Origin: Microvirga sp.
GTDB taxonomy: Bacteria > Pseudomonadota > Alphaproteobacteria > Rhizobiales > Beijerinckiaceae
Length of the DNA: 64,000 nt
NCBI RefSeq assembly: GCF_014699075.1
Contig: NZ_JACXAB010000014.1
Span: forward strand, 1-64,000
Reading direction: 5' to 3'
In this document: piece by piece, positions 39,917 through 47,632 of the stretch
Layout: each line of letters starts with the position of its first letter
How positions within the stretch are numbered: the stretch's first letter is position 1
The notes under the pieces: model-generated
What the model was told of the DNA's origin: nothing
Databases searched by the model: none
The model's input: only the letters and a program-made list of their open reading frames with translations
Position numbers and translations under genes: made by a program

Positions 39917-42079
39917 TCAGGCCCGCGTGCCCAGATTGTGCCGGGCCGCTTCCGTGAAGGCCAGCGTATCGCCGTCTATGGGCGGGGAGACCCGGCCCTC
40001 GCGCAGCACCACGATCCGGTCCGCCGCGCGGATCGTCTCCGGCCGGTGGGCGATGACGATGCGGGTGATCTTCAACTCCGCGAGCGCCCGGTTCACCTCC
40101 CGCTCCTTGTCGAGGTCGAGGCTCGACGTGCCCTCGTCCATGAACAGGATGCGCGGGCGGCGGTAGAGCGCGCGGGCCAGCAACACCCGCTGCCGCTGCC
40201 CGCCCGACAGGGTGGTGCCCATGTCGCCGATGAGCGTGTTGTAGTTCATGGGCATGGCCATGATCTCGGCGTCGATGCCGGCCACGTCCGCGCAGGCGCG
40301 CATCCAGTCGAGATCGAGCGAGGCGTCGAAGAAGCAGATGTTCTCGGCAATGCTCCCTGAGAGCAGCTGGTCGTCCTGCATCACCACGCCCACCTGCGAG
40401 CGGAAGGCCTGGGTGCCCACATGCGTGATGGGCGTGCCGTCGATCAGCACCGTGCCCTCCAGCGGCTTGAACAGGCCGAGCATGATCTTGAGCAGCGTTG
40501 TCTTGCCGCCGCCGGACGGACCCGTGACGGCCACGAACTCGCCGGCCTCGACCTTCAGGTCCACGCCGGACAGAACCTCCGGCTCGGTGTCGGCATAGCG
40601 GAAGCTCACCCCTTTCAGCTCCACCGCGCCTTTCACCTCGCGGGCGATCAGGCTCTCCCCGTGCCGGTCCTGTTCCCGTTCGGCCAGTGCGATGTCGGAG
40701 AGGCGGTCCAGGTGCAGGTCGAGCATCCGGTACTGGATGCCGGTCTCGATGAGGTTGGTGGCCTTGGAGAGGAACTGCTCCTTGTAGGCCATGAAGGCAT
40801 AGAGCATGCCGATGGTAAGCTCGTTGCCCATGATGGCCCTGGCGCCGAGATAGACCACGAGCACGTTCTCGAGGCCGTAGATCAGGTCGTTTGCCGTCTT
40901 GAACCCGATGGTGAAGCGGCCGTGCCGGATGCCCCGGCTGATCTCGTCCGCATAGCGGTTCTGCCACAGGGCTGCCCGGTCGGCCTCACGCCCGAAGATC
41001 TTGATGCTTTGGATCGCGCGGGCCGTCTCGATGAAGGTGGTCTGCTCCTTGGCGGAGGCCTCGATCATCTCTTCCTGGCGCTGGCGCAAGGCGCGGTAGA
41101 GGGCAAAGCGCAGAAGCCCGTAGAGGACCAGCGCCGCGAGCACGATGCCCGACAGCTTGGGGCTGTAGATCAGGATCATCACCAGGGTCAGCGTCGCCAT
41201 CACCCCGTCGACGAGCGCCGCCACCAGGCCTTCGGACACGAGGCGCTGGATCGGCTCGGCCGAGCGGAAGCGCGAGACGAGATCGCCGGTATGCCGCTTC
41301 TCGAACCAGGCGAGCGGCAGGCGCACGAGATGGTGGAAGAGGTTCGCGCCCATCTGGAAATTCAGAGCGCCGCTCAAGAACAGCAGCACATGGGAGCGCA
41401 GCCAGTCGGCTCCGATATGGATGAGCGTGAGCAGCCCGAAGCCGAGAGCGAGTGCGGTCAGAAGTCCTCCGTCGCCCTTCAGCACCGCCTCGTCGACGGC
41501 GAGCTGCATGTAGAAGGGAGTGGCGAGCACCACCAGCTGCAGAACCGCCGACAGAAGCAGCGCCTGACCCAGCGCCCGCTTGATCCCCGGCATGCGCCCC
41601 CAGAGGGCCGTGAGGCTCAGGCGCGAGGTTTCCTTCCTGCGCTCGAAGGTGCCGGTGGGAGTAAGCTCCAGGGCGATGCCGGTGAAATGGCGCCCGGCCT
41701 CCTCCAGGGTGAGGGTGCGCACGCCCACGGCAGGATCGTGGATCGTGATCCTGCGGGCGCCGACCTCTTTCAGCTCCACGAAATGGTTCATGTCCCAGTG
41801 CAGGATGCAGGGCAGCTTGATCTCGCCCAGCTGCTCGGGCTCGAGCCGCAGGCCCCGTCCGGTTATGCCGAGGCGCTGGGCCATGACCAGCACGTCCTTG
41901 AGGGTCACGCCCTTGAGCGAGATGGAGAACAGGCGGCGCAGGGCCACCAGATCCACCTCGCGGCCGTGATAGGTCGCCACCATGGCAAGGCAGGCAAGGC
42001 CGCATTCGGCGGCTTCCGACTGCATGATGGCCGGCAGGCGCGGCCCGCCGAAAAAGTCGAGGTGGCTCGAGAGCTTCAC
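39917..42079 (-). CDS. C39 peptidase-containing ABC transporter (PCAT; CvaB/SunT type)
   Basis: 720 residues from a GTG at 42079 that overlaps the fusion-protein stop (ATGTGA); sequence further upstream in this frame is antisense-like. N-terminal C39 peptidase: Q20 and C26 (MQSEAAECGLAC), H99 (HWDMNHFVEL), D115 (ITIHDPAVG), so the catalytic triad is intact, unlike degenerate CLD domains of HlyB. Membrane domain about residues 160-460. Nucleotide-binding domain has Walker A GPSGGGKTT, signature LSGGQRQR and Walker B ILFMDEGTSSLD. Predicted to cut GG leaders and export the cores, with the adjacent HlyD-type protein. The outer-membrane channel would come from elsewhere. Confidence 0.93.
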   Translation of the reverse strand: MKLSSHLDFFGGPRLPAIMQSEAAECGLACLAMVATYHGREVDLVALRRLFSISLKGVTLKDVLVMAQRLGITGRGLRLEPEQLGEIKLPCILHWDMNHFVELKEVGARRITIHDPAVGVRTLTLEEAGRHFTGIALELTPTGTFERRKETSRLSLTALWGRMPGIKRALGQALLLSAVLQLVVLATPFYMQLAVDEAVLKGDGGLLTALALGFGLLTLIHIGADWLRSHVLLFLSGALNFQMGANLFHHLVRLPLAWFEKRHTGDLVSRFRSAEPIQRLVSEGLVAALVDGVMATLTLVMILIYSPKLSGIVLAALVLYGLLRFALYRALRQRQEEMIEASAKEQTTFIETARAIQSIKIFGREADRAALWQNRYADEISRGIRHGRFTIGFKTANDLIYGLENVLVVYLGARAIMGNELTIGMLYAFMAYKEQFLSKATNLIETGIQYRMLDLHLDRLSDIALAEREQDRHGESLIAREVKGAVELKGVSFRYADTEPEVLSGVDLKVEAGEFVAVTGPSGGGKTTLLKIMLGLFKPLEGTVLIDGTPITHVGTQAFRSQVGVVMQDDQLLSGSIAENICFFDASLDLDWMRACADVAGIDAEIMAMPMNYNTLIGDMGTTLSGGQRQRVLLARALYRRPRILFMDEGTSSLDLDKEREVNRALAELKITRIVIAHRPETIRAADRIVVLREGRVSPPIDGDTLAFTEAARHNLGTRA

Positions 42080-43323
42080 ATCCGCCCCCTCACGCTGAGG
42101 ATCGGCTCGAACAGCCAGGCGGTGAGGGAACGGCCCTCCAGGATGATGTCGGCCTTGAGGGTCATGTCGGGCTGGAGATCGACCGGCTGGCCGAAGGCGT
42201 CGATGCTCTGCCGATCGAGCCGCACCGTCGCCCTGTAGGCGGGCTCGGTGAGCACCATACGCCCGAGCACGTCGCCGGGGGCGAGCACCGCCTGGGATAC
42301 GGTTTCGACCGTGCCGCTCACGGTGCCGAAGCGCTGGAACGGGAAGGCGTCCACCATCAGGCGCACGGCCTGGCCGGGGGCCACGAAGCCGATGGCCCGG
42401 CTCGGCACATAGACCTCGGCCTTGAGCCCCGGCCCGTCGGGCAGGAGGGTGAGGAGAGGGCGGTTGGGATCGCCCACCTGGCCGGCCCTGATCTGCAGGG
42501 CCGTGACCTTGCCGGAGACCGGCGCCGTGATCACCTGGGCGCCCTGCGCCCGAACTTCCGCCTGCTGGCGCTCCCGGTCGGCGAGGCTGAGCCGCCACCC
42601 GGCCAGGCGCTCCGCCTGCTGAACCGGCAGCTGCTCGCGCTGGAGCTGAACCTGGCCCAGCTCCTTCTCGATGGCGGCAACCTGCCGGTCGAGATCCGCC
42701 AGGGACTGGCGCCGGGACAGGTGCGCTTCTTCCAGTTTCTGGAGGGCCGCGCGGGTGACGCTTCCGCGCTCCACCAGACCGGTGAAGGTGCGCTGCCGCT
42801 CGGCGGGTGCCTGCACGCGCGCCGCCATGATCTCGCGCTGGGCCAGCAGCGCCTCGCGCTCGGCCCGCACCGACGCGATGGCGGTATCGAGCCGGTGCCG
42901 CTCCATGGCGACCCGGTCGGGATCGAAAGCAATCTGCTCCTTCAGGACCGCGACCTGGGTCTCCAAGGACGCGAGCACCGCCCGGTCGAGGGTGCCGCCG
43001 GCCTCCAACTGCTGCTGGGACGAGACCGTGAAGAGGGGCTGCCCGGCGCCGACCCGGTCGCCTTCCGCCACCTTCAGGTCGGCCACCACCCCGCCGCGCA
43101 TGGCCGCCACGCGCACGGCCCCGCCGCTGGCCACTAATGACCCGACGGCCGTTTCCTTGCGGGCATATTCGGCGGTAGCGATGAAGACGAGAACAAGCCC
43201 CACGACGGCGGTGATGAAGCCGCCGAGCAGGTGCCATGAAAAAGGGGTGATCGGCGGAGACCCGGTGGCCGCCGTGGAGGTAGCCGCTTCAAGCGCTTGC
43301 GATCTGAACAGGGATTGGGTCAA
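42076..43323 (-). CDS. HlyD-family membrane fusion protein (CvaA-like)
   Basis: 415 residues. A short cytosolic N-terminus, one span (WHLLGGFITAVVGLVLVFIA), then lipoyl-like half-motifs (GGVVADLKVAEGDRVGAGQP and VITAPVSGKVTALQIRAGQV) around a long coiled coil (about residues 100-255), and a C-terminal beta-barrel part. The only in-frame start that includes all of this is TTG 43323, with no clear Shine-Dalgarno. Bridges the ABC transporter to an outer-membrane channel. Cotranscribed with the PCAT by a four-base overlap. Confidence 0.9.
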   Translation of the reverse strand: MTQSLFRSQALEAATSTAATGSPPITPFSWHLLGGFITAVVGLVLVFIATAEYARKETAVGSLVASGGAVRVAAMRGGVVADLKVAEGDRVGAGQPLFTVSSQQQLEAGGTLDRAVLASLETQVAVLKEQIAFDPDRVAMERHRLDTAIASVRAEREALLAQREIMAARVQAPAERQRTFTGLVERGSVTRAALQKLEEAHLSRRQSLADLDRQVAAIEKELGQVQLQREQLPVQQAERLAGWRLSLADRERQQAEVRAQGAQVITAPVSGKVTALQIRAGQVGDPNRPLLTLLPDGPGLKAEVYVPSRAIGFVAPGQAVRLMVDAFPFQRFGTVSGTVETVSQAVLAPGDVLGRMVLTEPAYRATVRLDRQSIDAFGQPVDLQPDMTLKADIILEGRSLTAWLFEPILSVRGRM

Positions 43324-43353
43324 CGCAACACTGAAGTCCGGCTATGATCAGAG

Positions 43354-43431
43354 TATTGTTACATAGTATATGTCTGCCCGACAAGCGGCACGCGCGATCT
43401 TGACTCCCCATTCAATGTTACATTGTATCAC
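43354..43431. promoter_or_regulatory. divergent regulatory region with two copies of a TGTTAC motif
   Basis: TATTGTTACATAGTATAT (43354-43371) lies upstream of the minus-strand fusion-protein gene, where TTGTCG-N17-TAACAA is a possible promoter. CAATGTTACATTGTATCAC (43413-43431) lies upstream of GG-peptide 2, with TTGACT (43400) 17 bases before TTGTAT. Both copies read in the same direction on the plus strand and match the copy at 39595-39613. Confidence 0.55.
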
Positions 43432-43480
43432 ATAGATGCCCGTTTCCAACGTGACCTGGGCAGCATCTGGGGGAGCAACA

Positions 43481-43627
43481 ATGTCGAATATTCAAGTTCT
43501 GAGCGAAGAGAACCTCGGCCTCGTGGCTGGGGGGGAAGAAGTGCGAGCGGCCGCCGAGCCAGAACAGTTCGGAGCTATGGAATTGGGCGCGCAACTGCGC
43601 GAGAGTCTACGGTGGGCAACCCGGTGA
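43481..43627 (+). CDS. double-glycine leader peptide 2 (frame after the leader uncertain)
   Basis: From ATG 43481 (GGGGGAG upstream) the peptide begins MSNIQVLSEENLGLVAGG, a good GG leader. The codons for GG lie in a G7 run (43529-43535). As written, the core is 30 residues, rich in Ala/Glu/Arg, ending at 43627. If one G is removed, the frame instead reads KKCERPPSQNSSELWNWARN and runs on to a stop at 43703, giving a 57-residue core with two cysteines and many aromatic residues. That alternative has higher third-position GC (about 73% versus 60% by hand count), so it may be the true product. Confidence 0.65.
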   Translation: MSNIQVLSEENLGLVAGGEEVRAAAEPEQFGAMELGAQLRESLRWATR

Positions 43628-43793
43628 CTATTTCATGGACGCGTATGATGCTCTCAATAGCAAGCGGCAATCGCAACCGAAGAGCCCGCCGAAGAAGCCA
43701 TGATCCTCTGACATATTGCGGATGCGCGCGGCCTAGGCACCCAAGATTTATCTGGTTGATAGGTCCGCAAGCAGAGGCTGCAAGCTCGACTAT

Positions 43794-43824
43794 CAACGGC
43801 GCCTGTGCAGGCGCCGTTGTCGTT
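43794..43824 (+). terminator. rho-independent terminator downstream of GG-peptide 2
   Basis: Perfect inverted repeat CAACGGCGCC / GGCGCCGTTG with loop TGTGCA, followed by TCGTTT. It lies between the peptide gene and the convergent gene ending at 43824. Confidence 0.85.
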
Positions 43825-44234
43825 TAGCTGATCGGATCCTCAACCGGTGCGCCGGAACTAGGCATGGTGAAGCGCTTAGCGGCCTTGCGTCGGGCGCGGA
43901 CCTGTCGCTCGGCGAGCTTCATGAGCCAGTCGAGGATGTTGTGCTCGACCTCAAGGCCGGTCTCCGCATCCTCGAGGCGCCGGATCCGGTCGACGCGGAA
44001 GCCGCGATAACCGTCCTCGGTGAGGATGTCGATGCCGCCCAGGAGCATCTTGCCCGGACCCACCTTCAACTCGCGCGCCAGCACCCAGCGCCGGGTGGCA
44101 TTGCCGGCTTGGTCCACATAGTCAAGCTCCAGCGCCGCCTCCAGCGGATAGACGTGCCAATTGCCCTCGATCCGCTCCTCGACAGGAGCGTTCCGGGCCG
44201 GCCTCAACAGGGATGTTGCAAGGGTGGTAACCAT
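43824..44234 (-). CDS. hypothetical protein, possibly WYL-like
   Basis: 136 residues from ATG 44234; a GTG at 44255 is an alternative start. The middle (LELDYVDQAGNATRRWVLAR, DILTEDGYRGFRVDRIRRLE) resembles the beta-rich WYL fold and its 'FRxDRI' ending, but the usual helix-turn-helix is absent. The C-terminus is basic (RQVRARRKAAKRF). It converges on GG-peptide 2. A regulatory role is possible but not shown. Confidence 0.55.
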   Translation of the reverse strand: MVTTLATSLLRPARNAPVEERIEGNWHVYPLEAALELDYVDQAGNATRRWVLARELKVGPGKMLLGGIDILTEDGYRGFRVDRIRRLEDAETGLEVEHNILDWLMKLAERQVRARRKAAKRFTMPSSGAPVEDPIS

Positions 44235-44418
44235 AGGGACAATATGGGGTTTCACCCTTTGTTCTTCAAGGAAATCGGGGCTCGAAAAGCCTGAAATTTC
44301 CAGGGAAAACTAAGAGGAAAATGCGGCTCAAGGATGCTGTGCCGGCCATTACAGATCGCGGACGCTGCATCCGGCGTTGACCAAGGCTTTGACGACAGCG
44401 GGATGACCGAAGACATGG

Positions 44419-45204
44419 TCAGAACTCCACTGTCCCTTCCAGGTAGAAGACGCAGGCTCCCTCGAGCTCAACCCGGTTGCCGACGAGGCGGCAGACGATT
44501 TCCCCGCCGCGCCGCGAGGCCTGAAACGCCCTGAAGGCAGTCTTGTTCAGCTTCTCCGCCCAGAACGGCGCCAGGCCGCAATGGGCCCCGCCCGTCACGG
44601 GATCTTCAGGAATGCCCTTGGCGGGCGCGAAGTAGCGGGTCACGAAATCGAAGCCCTTGTCGCCCGCCGCCGTCACGATCACGCCCGAGCGGGCCAGCCT
44701 TGCGATCGCCGCCAGATCGGGATCGAGGTTGCGGACGATCTCGGCCGTCGCGAGCCGGGCCAGGAAGTTGGAGCCGTCCCACACCACCTCGTCCGGGGTT
44801 GCGCCCAGGGCCGACGGAAGCTCCGGCGGCGTCGCCACGAGCTCCAGGGTTCGCCTTGGAAAATCCATGACATAACCTGTGCCGGACCGGCGAACCGTGA
44901 GCGGGCCGCTCGCAGAATGGAACACGACCACCTCGCGCCCAGGCTCGAGGCGCTCCATGACGACCGCCGCGCTCGCTAACGTTGCGTGGCCGCAAAGCGG
45001 CACCTCGACCGTCGGCGTAAACCAGCGGATGTTATAGTCGCCGTTGTCGGCCACCAGAAAGGCGGTTTCCGGAAGGTTGTTTTCCGCCGCAACAGCCTGC
45101 AGCACGTCCTCGGGCGGGAACCGGTCCAACACGACGACCGCAGCCGGATTCCCGCTGAACCGGCGGCTGGTGAAAGCATCGACCTGGAAAACGGGCGCAC
45201 GCAT
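44419..45204 (-). CDS. PhzF family isomerase
   Basis: 261 residues: VFQVDAFTSRRFSGNPAAVV at the N-terminus, NNLPETAFL with the catalytic Glu, RWFTPTVEVPLCGHATLASA and the C-terminal GIPEDPVTGGAHCGLAPFW. PhzF proteins are two-domain isomerases of diaminopimelate-epimerase fold; some act in phenazine synthesis, but most have unknown substrates. No other phenazine genes are near. Confidence 0.9.
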   Translation of the reverse strand: MRAPVFQVDAFTSRRFSGNPAAVVVLDRFPPEDVLQAVAAENNLPETAFLVADNGDYNIRWFTPTVEVPLCGHATLASAAVVMERLEPGREVVVFHSASGPLTVRRSGTGYVMDFPRRTLELVATPPELPSALGATPDEVVWDGSNFLARLATAEIVRNLDPDLAAIARLARSGVIVTAAGDKGFDFVTRYFAPAKGIPEDPVTGGAHCGLAPFWAEKLNKTAFRAFQASRRGGEIVCRLVGNRVELEGACVFYLEGTVEF

Positions 45205-45339
45205 GCGGCTGGCTTATCAATGCTGGGGAAAGGCTGCAACGATTGCAGTCTTTTCCCTCTTCGGAATCTGAGGATATCTCTTTGCCGGGCGAGAGCCGGC
45301 TGCAGTCGAGTCCCTCTATCGAAGGCGTGCGATTGCTTA

Positions 45340-45457
45340 GACAGGCTGCAACAGCACTGCCCAGACCCGAGGCAACTCCTTGCAGATCGAAGTTCTTAAA
45401 GAAGCCAATTCACGTAGGGAAGATGATGCAGCTGCGATCTTCGTCAGTGCGCGCTAA
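45340..45457 (+). pseudogene. remnant of a GNAT gene 5' end
   Basis: TTGCAGATCGAAGTTCTTAA (45380 on) encodes (M)QIEVLKEAN, matching the start of the intact GNAT at 46206 (MQIEILEEAT). Upstream bases are also similar (CAGCACTGCCCAG versus CGGCACTGCACTGG). After about ten codons similarity ends and the frame stops at 45457. It looks like the leftover of a duplication flanking the kinase-like gene. Evidence is short, so confidence is modest. Confidence 0.4.
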
Positions 45458-46088
45458 CAAGACGGGGCGCTTCCAGGCGGGAATTGTCGATGATTGCCGT
45501 TGCCCGCTTTTGCGGCTGGCAGGTCTGAAGATAGAGTGTCTGGCCTTCATAGTAGCGGCGGTCTTCCGGTGCCGACGGATCGGGATTGGAGCCGTCTCTC
45601 TGAGCTATCCGCGCATAGGATACCGCGAATGGCACGGCGAGAAAAATGCTGTAGTCCCAGAGGTCGCACAACTCGTCCCGATGAAGAAAGATGCCGTCCA
45701 GCAGCAGCACGGACGAAGGCTCTGCCTTCCGGGTCGAAACAGCGTCACGGTCGGCCTTATGGTCGAAGCGTGCAACGTCCACCCATGCCGCTCCTTGGCG
45801 GAACGGGTCGATGAGATGCCGGCGCAAAGCGTCATAATTATAGGAGTCGCGGAAGAAGCCTTCGGGGTCACCCTTGCCGCGCCGGTAGCGGATGGCCCTT
45901 GGGTTGTGAAATCCATCGATGCTTGCTCGAATGACGGGCCGCCCATGCCGCTTGATCACCGGTACAAGCTCGTCGGCAAAGCGGGTCTTTCCCGACCCGT
46001 CGACCCCATCGACTGCAACGATTCCACGCTCACCGAGCGAGGCGATCTTGTATGCGACCTGCTCCAATAGCTCTGTCCTGGACGACAT
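45444..46088 (-). CDS. uridine kinase-like P-loop protein
   Basis: 214 residues. Walker A is VAVDGVDGSGKTRFADEL near residue 25; SIDGFHNPRAIRYRRGKGD resembles the nucleoside-binding region, and VLLLDGIFLHRDEL the Walker B of the uridine kinase/phosphoribulokinase family. Members of this sub-group (about 200 residues) are uncharacterised. Base composition is less GC-biased than neighbouring core genes, and it is flanked by a full and a remnant GNAT start, so it may have been inserted here. Confidence 0.75.
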   Translation of the reverse strand: MSSRTELLEQVAYKIASLGERGIVAVDGVDGSGKTRFADELVPVIKRHGRPVIRASIDGFHNPRAIRYRRGKGDPEGFFRDSYNYDALRRHLIDPFRQGAAWVDVARFDHKADRDAVSTRKAEPSSVLLLDGIFLHRDELCDLWDYSIFLAVPFAVSYARIAQRDGSNPDPSAPEDRRYYEGQTLYLQTCQPQKRATAIIDNSRLEAPRLVSAH

Positions 46089-46205
46089 TCCACCTCGCAG
46101 CTTGGTTCAGACAGCGTCTTCAGCGCTCTTGGTTGAAGCATCAATATTGCATAACGCTGATGAGACGGCACTGCACTGGCAGCGCCAAATTCGCAAGGCA
46201 CCCGT

Positions 46206-46640
46206 ATGCAGATCGAAATCCTTGAAGAAGCCACCCCGCCGGGTGCCGCCGACGTCACCGCCGGCTTGCGCGCTCACGTCATCGAGAAGACCGGCGCTCT
46301 GCCCATGATGCCTCTGACCCTGCTCCTGCGGGACGATGACGACCGGGTGCGGGGCGGCATCCGGGGCGTCATCGCGCTCTTCTGGCTGCAGGTGGACCAT
46401 TTCTGGGTCGACGAGGCCTTGCGCGGGCAAGGCTATGGCGCCCGCCTGCTGAGCATGGCCGAGGAGGCCGCCCGGATGCACGGGGCCATCGGGGCGCAGC
46501 TGACCACGTCAACGTTTCAGGCGGAGAACTTCTATCGCAAGCAGGGCTATGCGGAGATCGGCCGCCTGAAGGATCGCCCGCCCGGCCACGACCGGATCTG
46601 GATGGCCAAGAGCTGGGGTGAGGGCGTGATCGAACGCTAA
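46206..46640 (+). CDS. GNAT family N-acetyltransferase
   Basis: 144 residues. Acetyl-CoA site: VDHFWVDEALRGQGYGARLL (RxxGxG), then EEAARMHGAIGAQLTTSTFQ and ENFYRKQGYAEIGRLKDRPP. The C-terminal GHDRIWMAKSW is typical of small-molecule acetyltransferases of this group. Converges with the alpha/beta hydrolase gene, overlapping it by four bases. Confidence 0.88.
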   Translation: MQIEILEEATPPGAADVTAGLRAHVIEKTGALPMMPLTLLLRDDDDRVRGGIRGVIALFWLQVDHFWVDEALRGQGYGARLLSMAEEAARMHGAIGAQLTTSTFQAENFYRKQGYAEIGRLKDRPPGHDRIWMAKSWGEGVIER

Positions 46641-47515
46641 TCCGATTGCTCTCCAGCCCGGAGCAGGAAGCCGCGTATCAGCGTCGCGGCCTCCTGCAGG
46701 TTCGTCTCCAGAAGCCAGTGCCCGCCGTCGAGAAGGTGTAATTCGGCATTCGGCAGATCCCGCAGATAGGCCCGTGCCGAGCCCTCTGGCATGTAGCCGT
46801 CCTGCGGACCCCAGACGATCAGGGTCGGCGGCTGGTGTTCGCGCAGATAGGTCTGATAGTGGGGAAACCAGGCGAGGTTGTCCTTCAGTCCGGCAATGAT
46901 GTCGACGATGATCTCGCGACGCCGGTCCGTGATCAGGGACCAATGCAGCTTCCAGAGATCGGGCGGAATCCGCTCCGCGATATCAGGGCGGACATCGTTC
47001 AAAAACTCGTCCTGGAATCCTTCCTCGCTCACCGCCTCACCCAACTGGGCGCGTCGTTCCGGTGTAGGGTCGCGGAAATACTCCTGAAGCGGCGCATACT
47101 TGGGGCCCAACTGGTCCTCGTAGATATCGCCGTTCTGAATAATGAGCGCGCTGATCCTCTCAGGCTGCCTGATCGCCAGCCGCAGACCGACCTGAGAGCC
47201 GAAATCGTGGAGATACAGCGCAAAGCGCTTGATCCCGAGATGCGTTACGAAGCGGTCCAGAAAATCCGCATAGCCGTCGAAATCATAGGCAAAGGCCTCG
47301 GGCGTGTCGCTGTATCCACAGCCGGGGAAATCCGGTGCAACCAGCCTCCATCGGTCCGCCAGAAGAGGCATGAGGTTGCGGAATTCATAGGATGAGCAGG
47401 GATAGCCGTGGGGCAACAGAATCGCAGGCGCGTCCTGCGGACCCGCTTCCCGATAAAAGATCCTGAGGCCATCAAGGTCGGCCCAGCGATGCTTCACGAT
47501 CGTGTTGGCTTCCAT
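46637..47515 (-). CDS. alpha/beta hydrolase
   Basis: 292 residues from ATG 47515 (MEANTIVKHRWADLDGLRIF). Oxyanion loop LLPHGYPCSSYEFRNLMPLL, nucleophile-elbow position LYLHDFGSQVGLRLA (HDFGSQ, Asp as the likely nucleophile as in haloalkane dehalogenases and epoxide hydrolases), and C-terminal LLDGGHWLLETN with the catalytic His. The segment VAPDFPGCGYSDTPEAFAYD fits. Substrate unknown; epoxide hydrolase or dehalogenase-like is a reasonable guess. Confidence 0.88.
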   Translation of the reverse strand: MEANTIVKHRWADLDGLRIFYREAGPQDAPAILLPHGYPCSSYEFRNLMPLLADRWRLVAPDFPGCGYSDTPEAFAYDFDGYADFLDRFVTHLGIKRFALYLHDFGSQVGLRLAIRQPERISALIIQNGDIYEDQLGPKYAPLQEYFRDPTPERRAQLGEAVSEEGFQDEFLNDVRPDIAERIPPDLWKLHWSLITDRRREIIVDIIAGLKDNLAWFPHYQTYLREHQPPTLIVWGPQDGYMPEGSARAYLRDLPNAELHLLDGGHWLLETNLQEAATLIRGFLLRAGEQSD

Positions 47516-47632
47516 TGACGCCCCCTCGTGCCCGTCCAACAAGATTCCGAACGCCCTTGAGTTGCGGTTGGTTCAGCCCCACAGCATCAACTGCTGATGA
47601 GATGCAGACGTTGATTCAAGACCGATAGAAGA

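Noticed and set aside
42080..43237. N-terminal extension of the PCAT frame to 1106 residues
   Set aside because: The first ~386 residues are antisense-type Arg/Gly/Ala-rich sequence within the fusion-protein gene in another frame. The C39 domain begins right after the GTG at 42079.
43423..43827. 134-residue open frame overlapping GG-peptide 2
   Set aside because: It runs through the terminator hairpin, is Arg/Ser-rich, and lacks a ribosome binding site. The leader frame at 43481 is better supported.
44256..44418. Small frames between the WYL-like gene and phzF
   Set aside because: Very short, no ribosome binding site and no recognisable motif; treated as intergenic.
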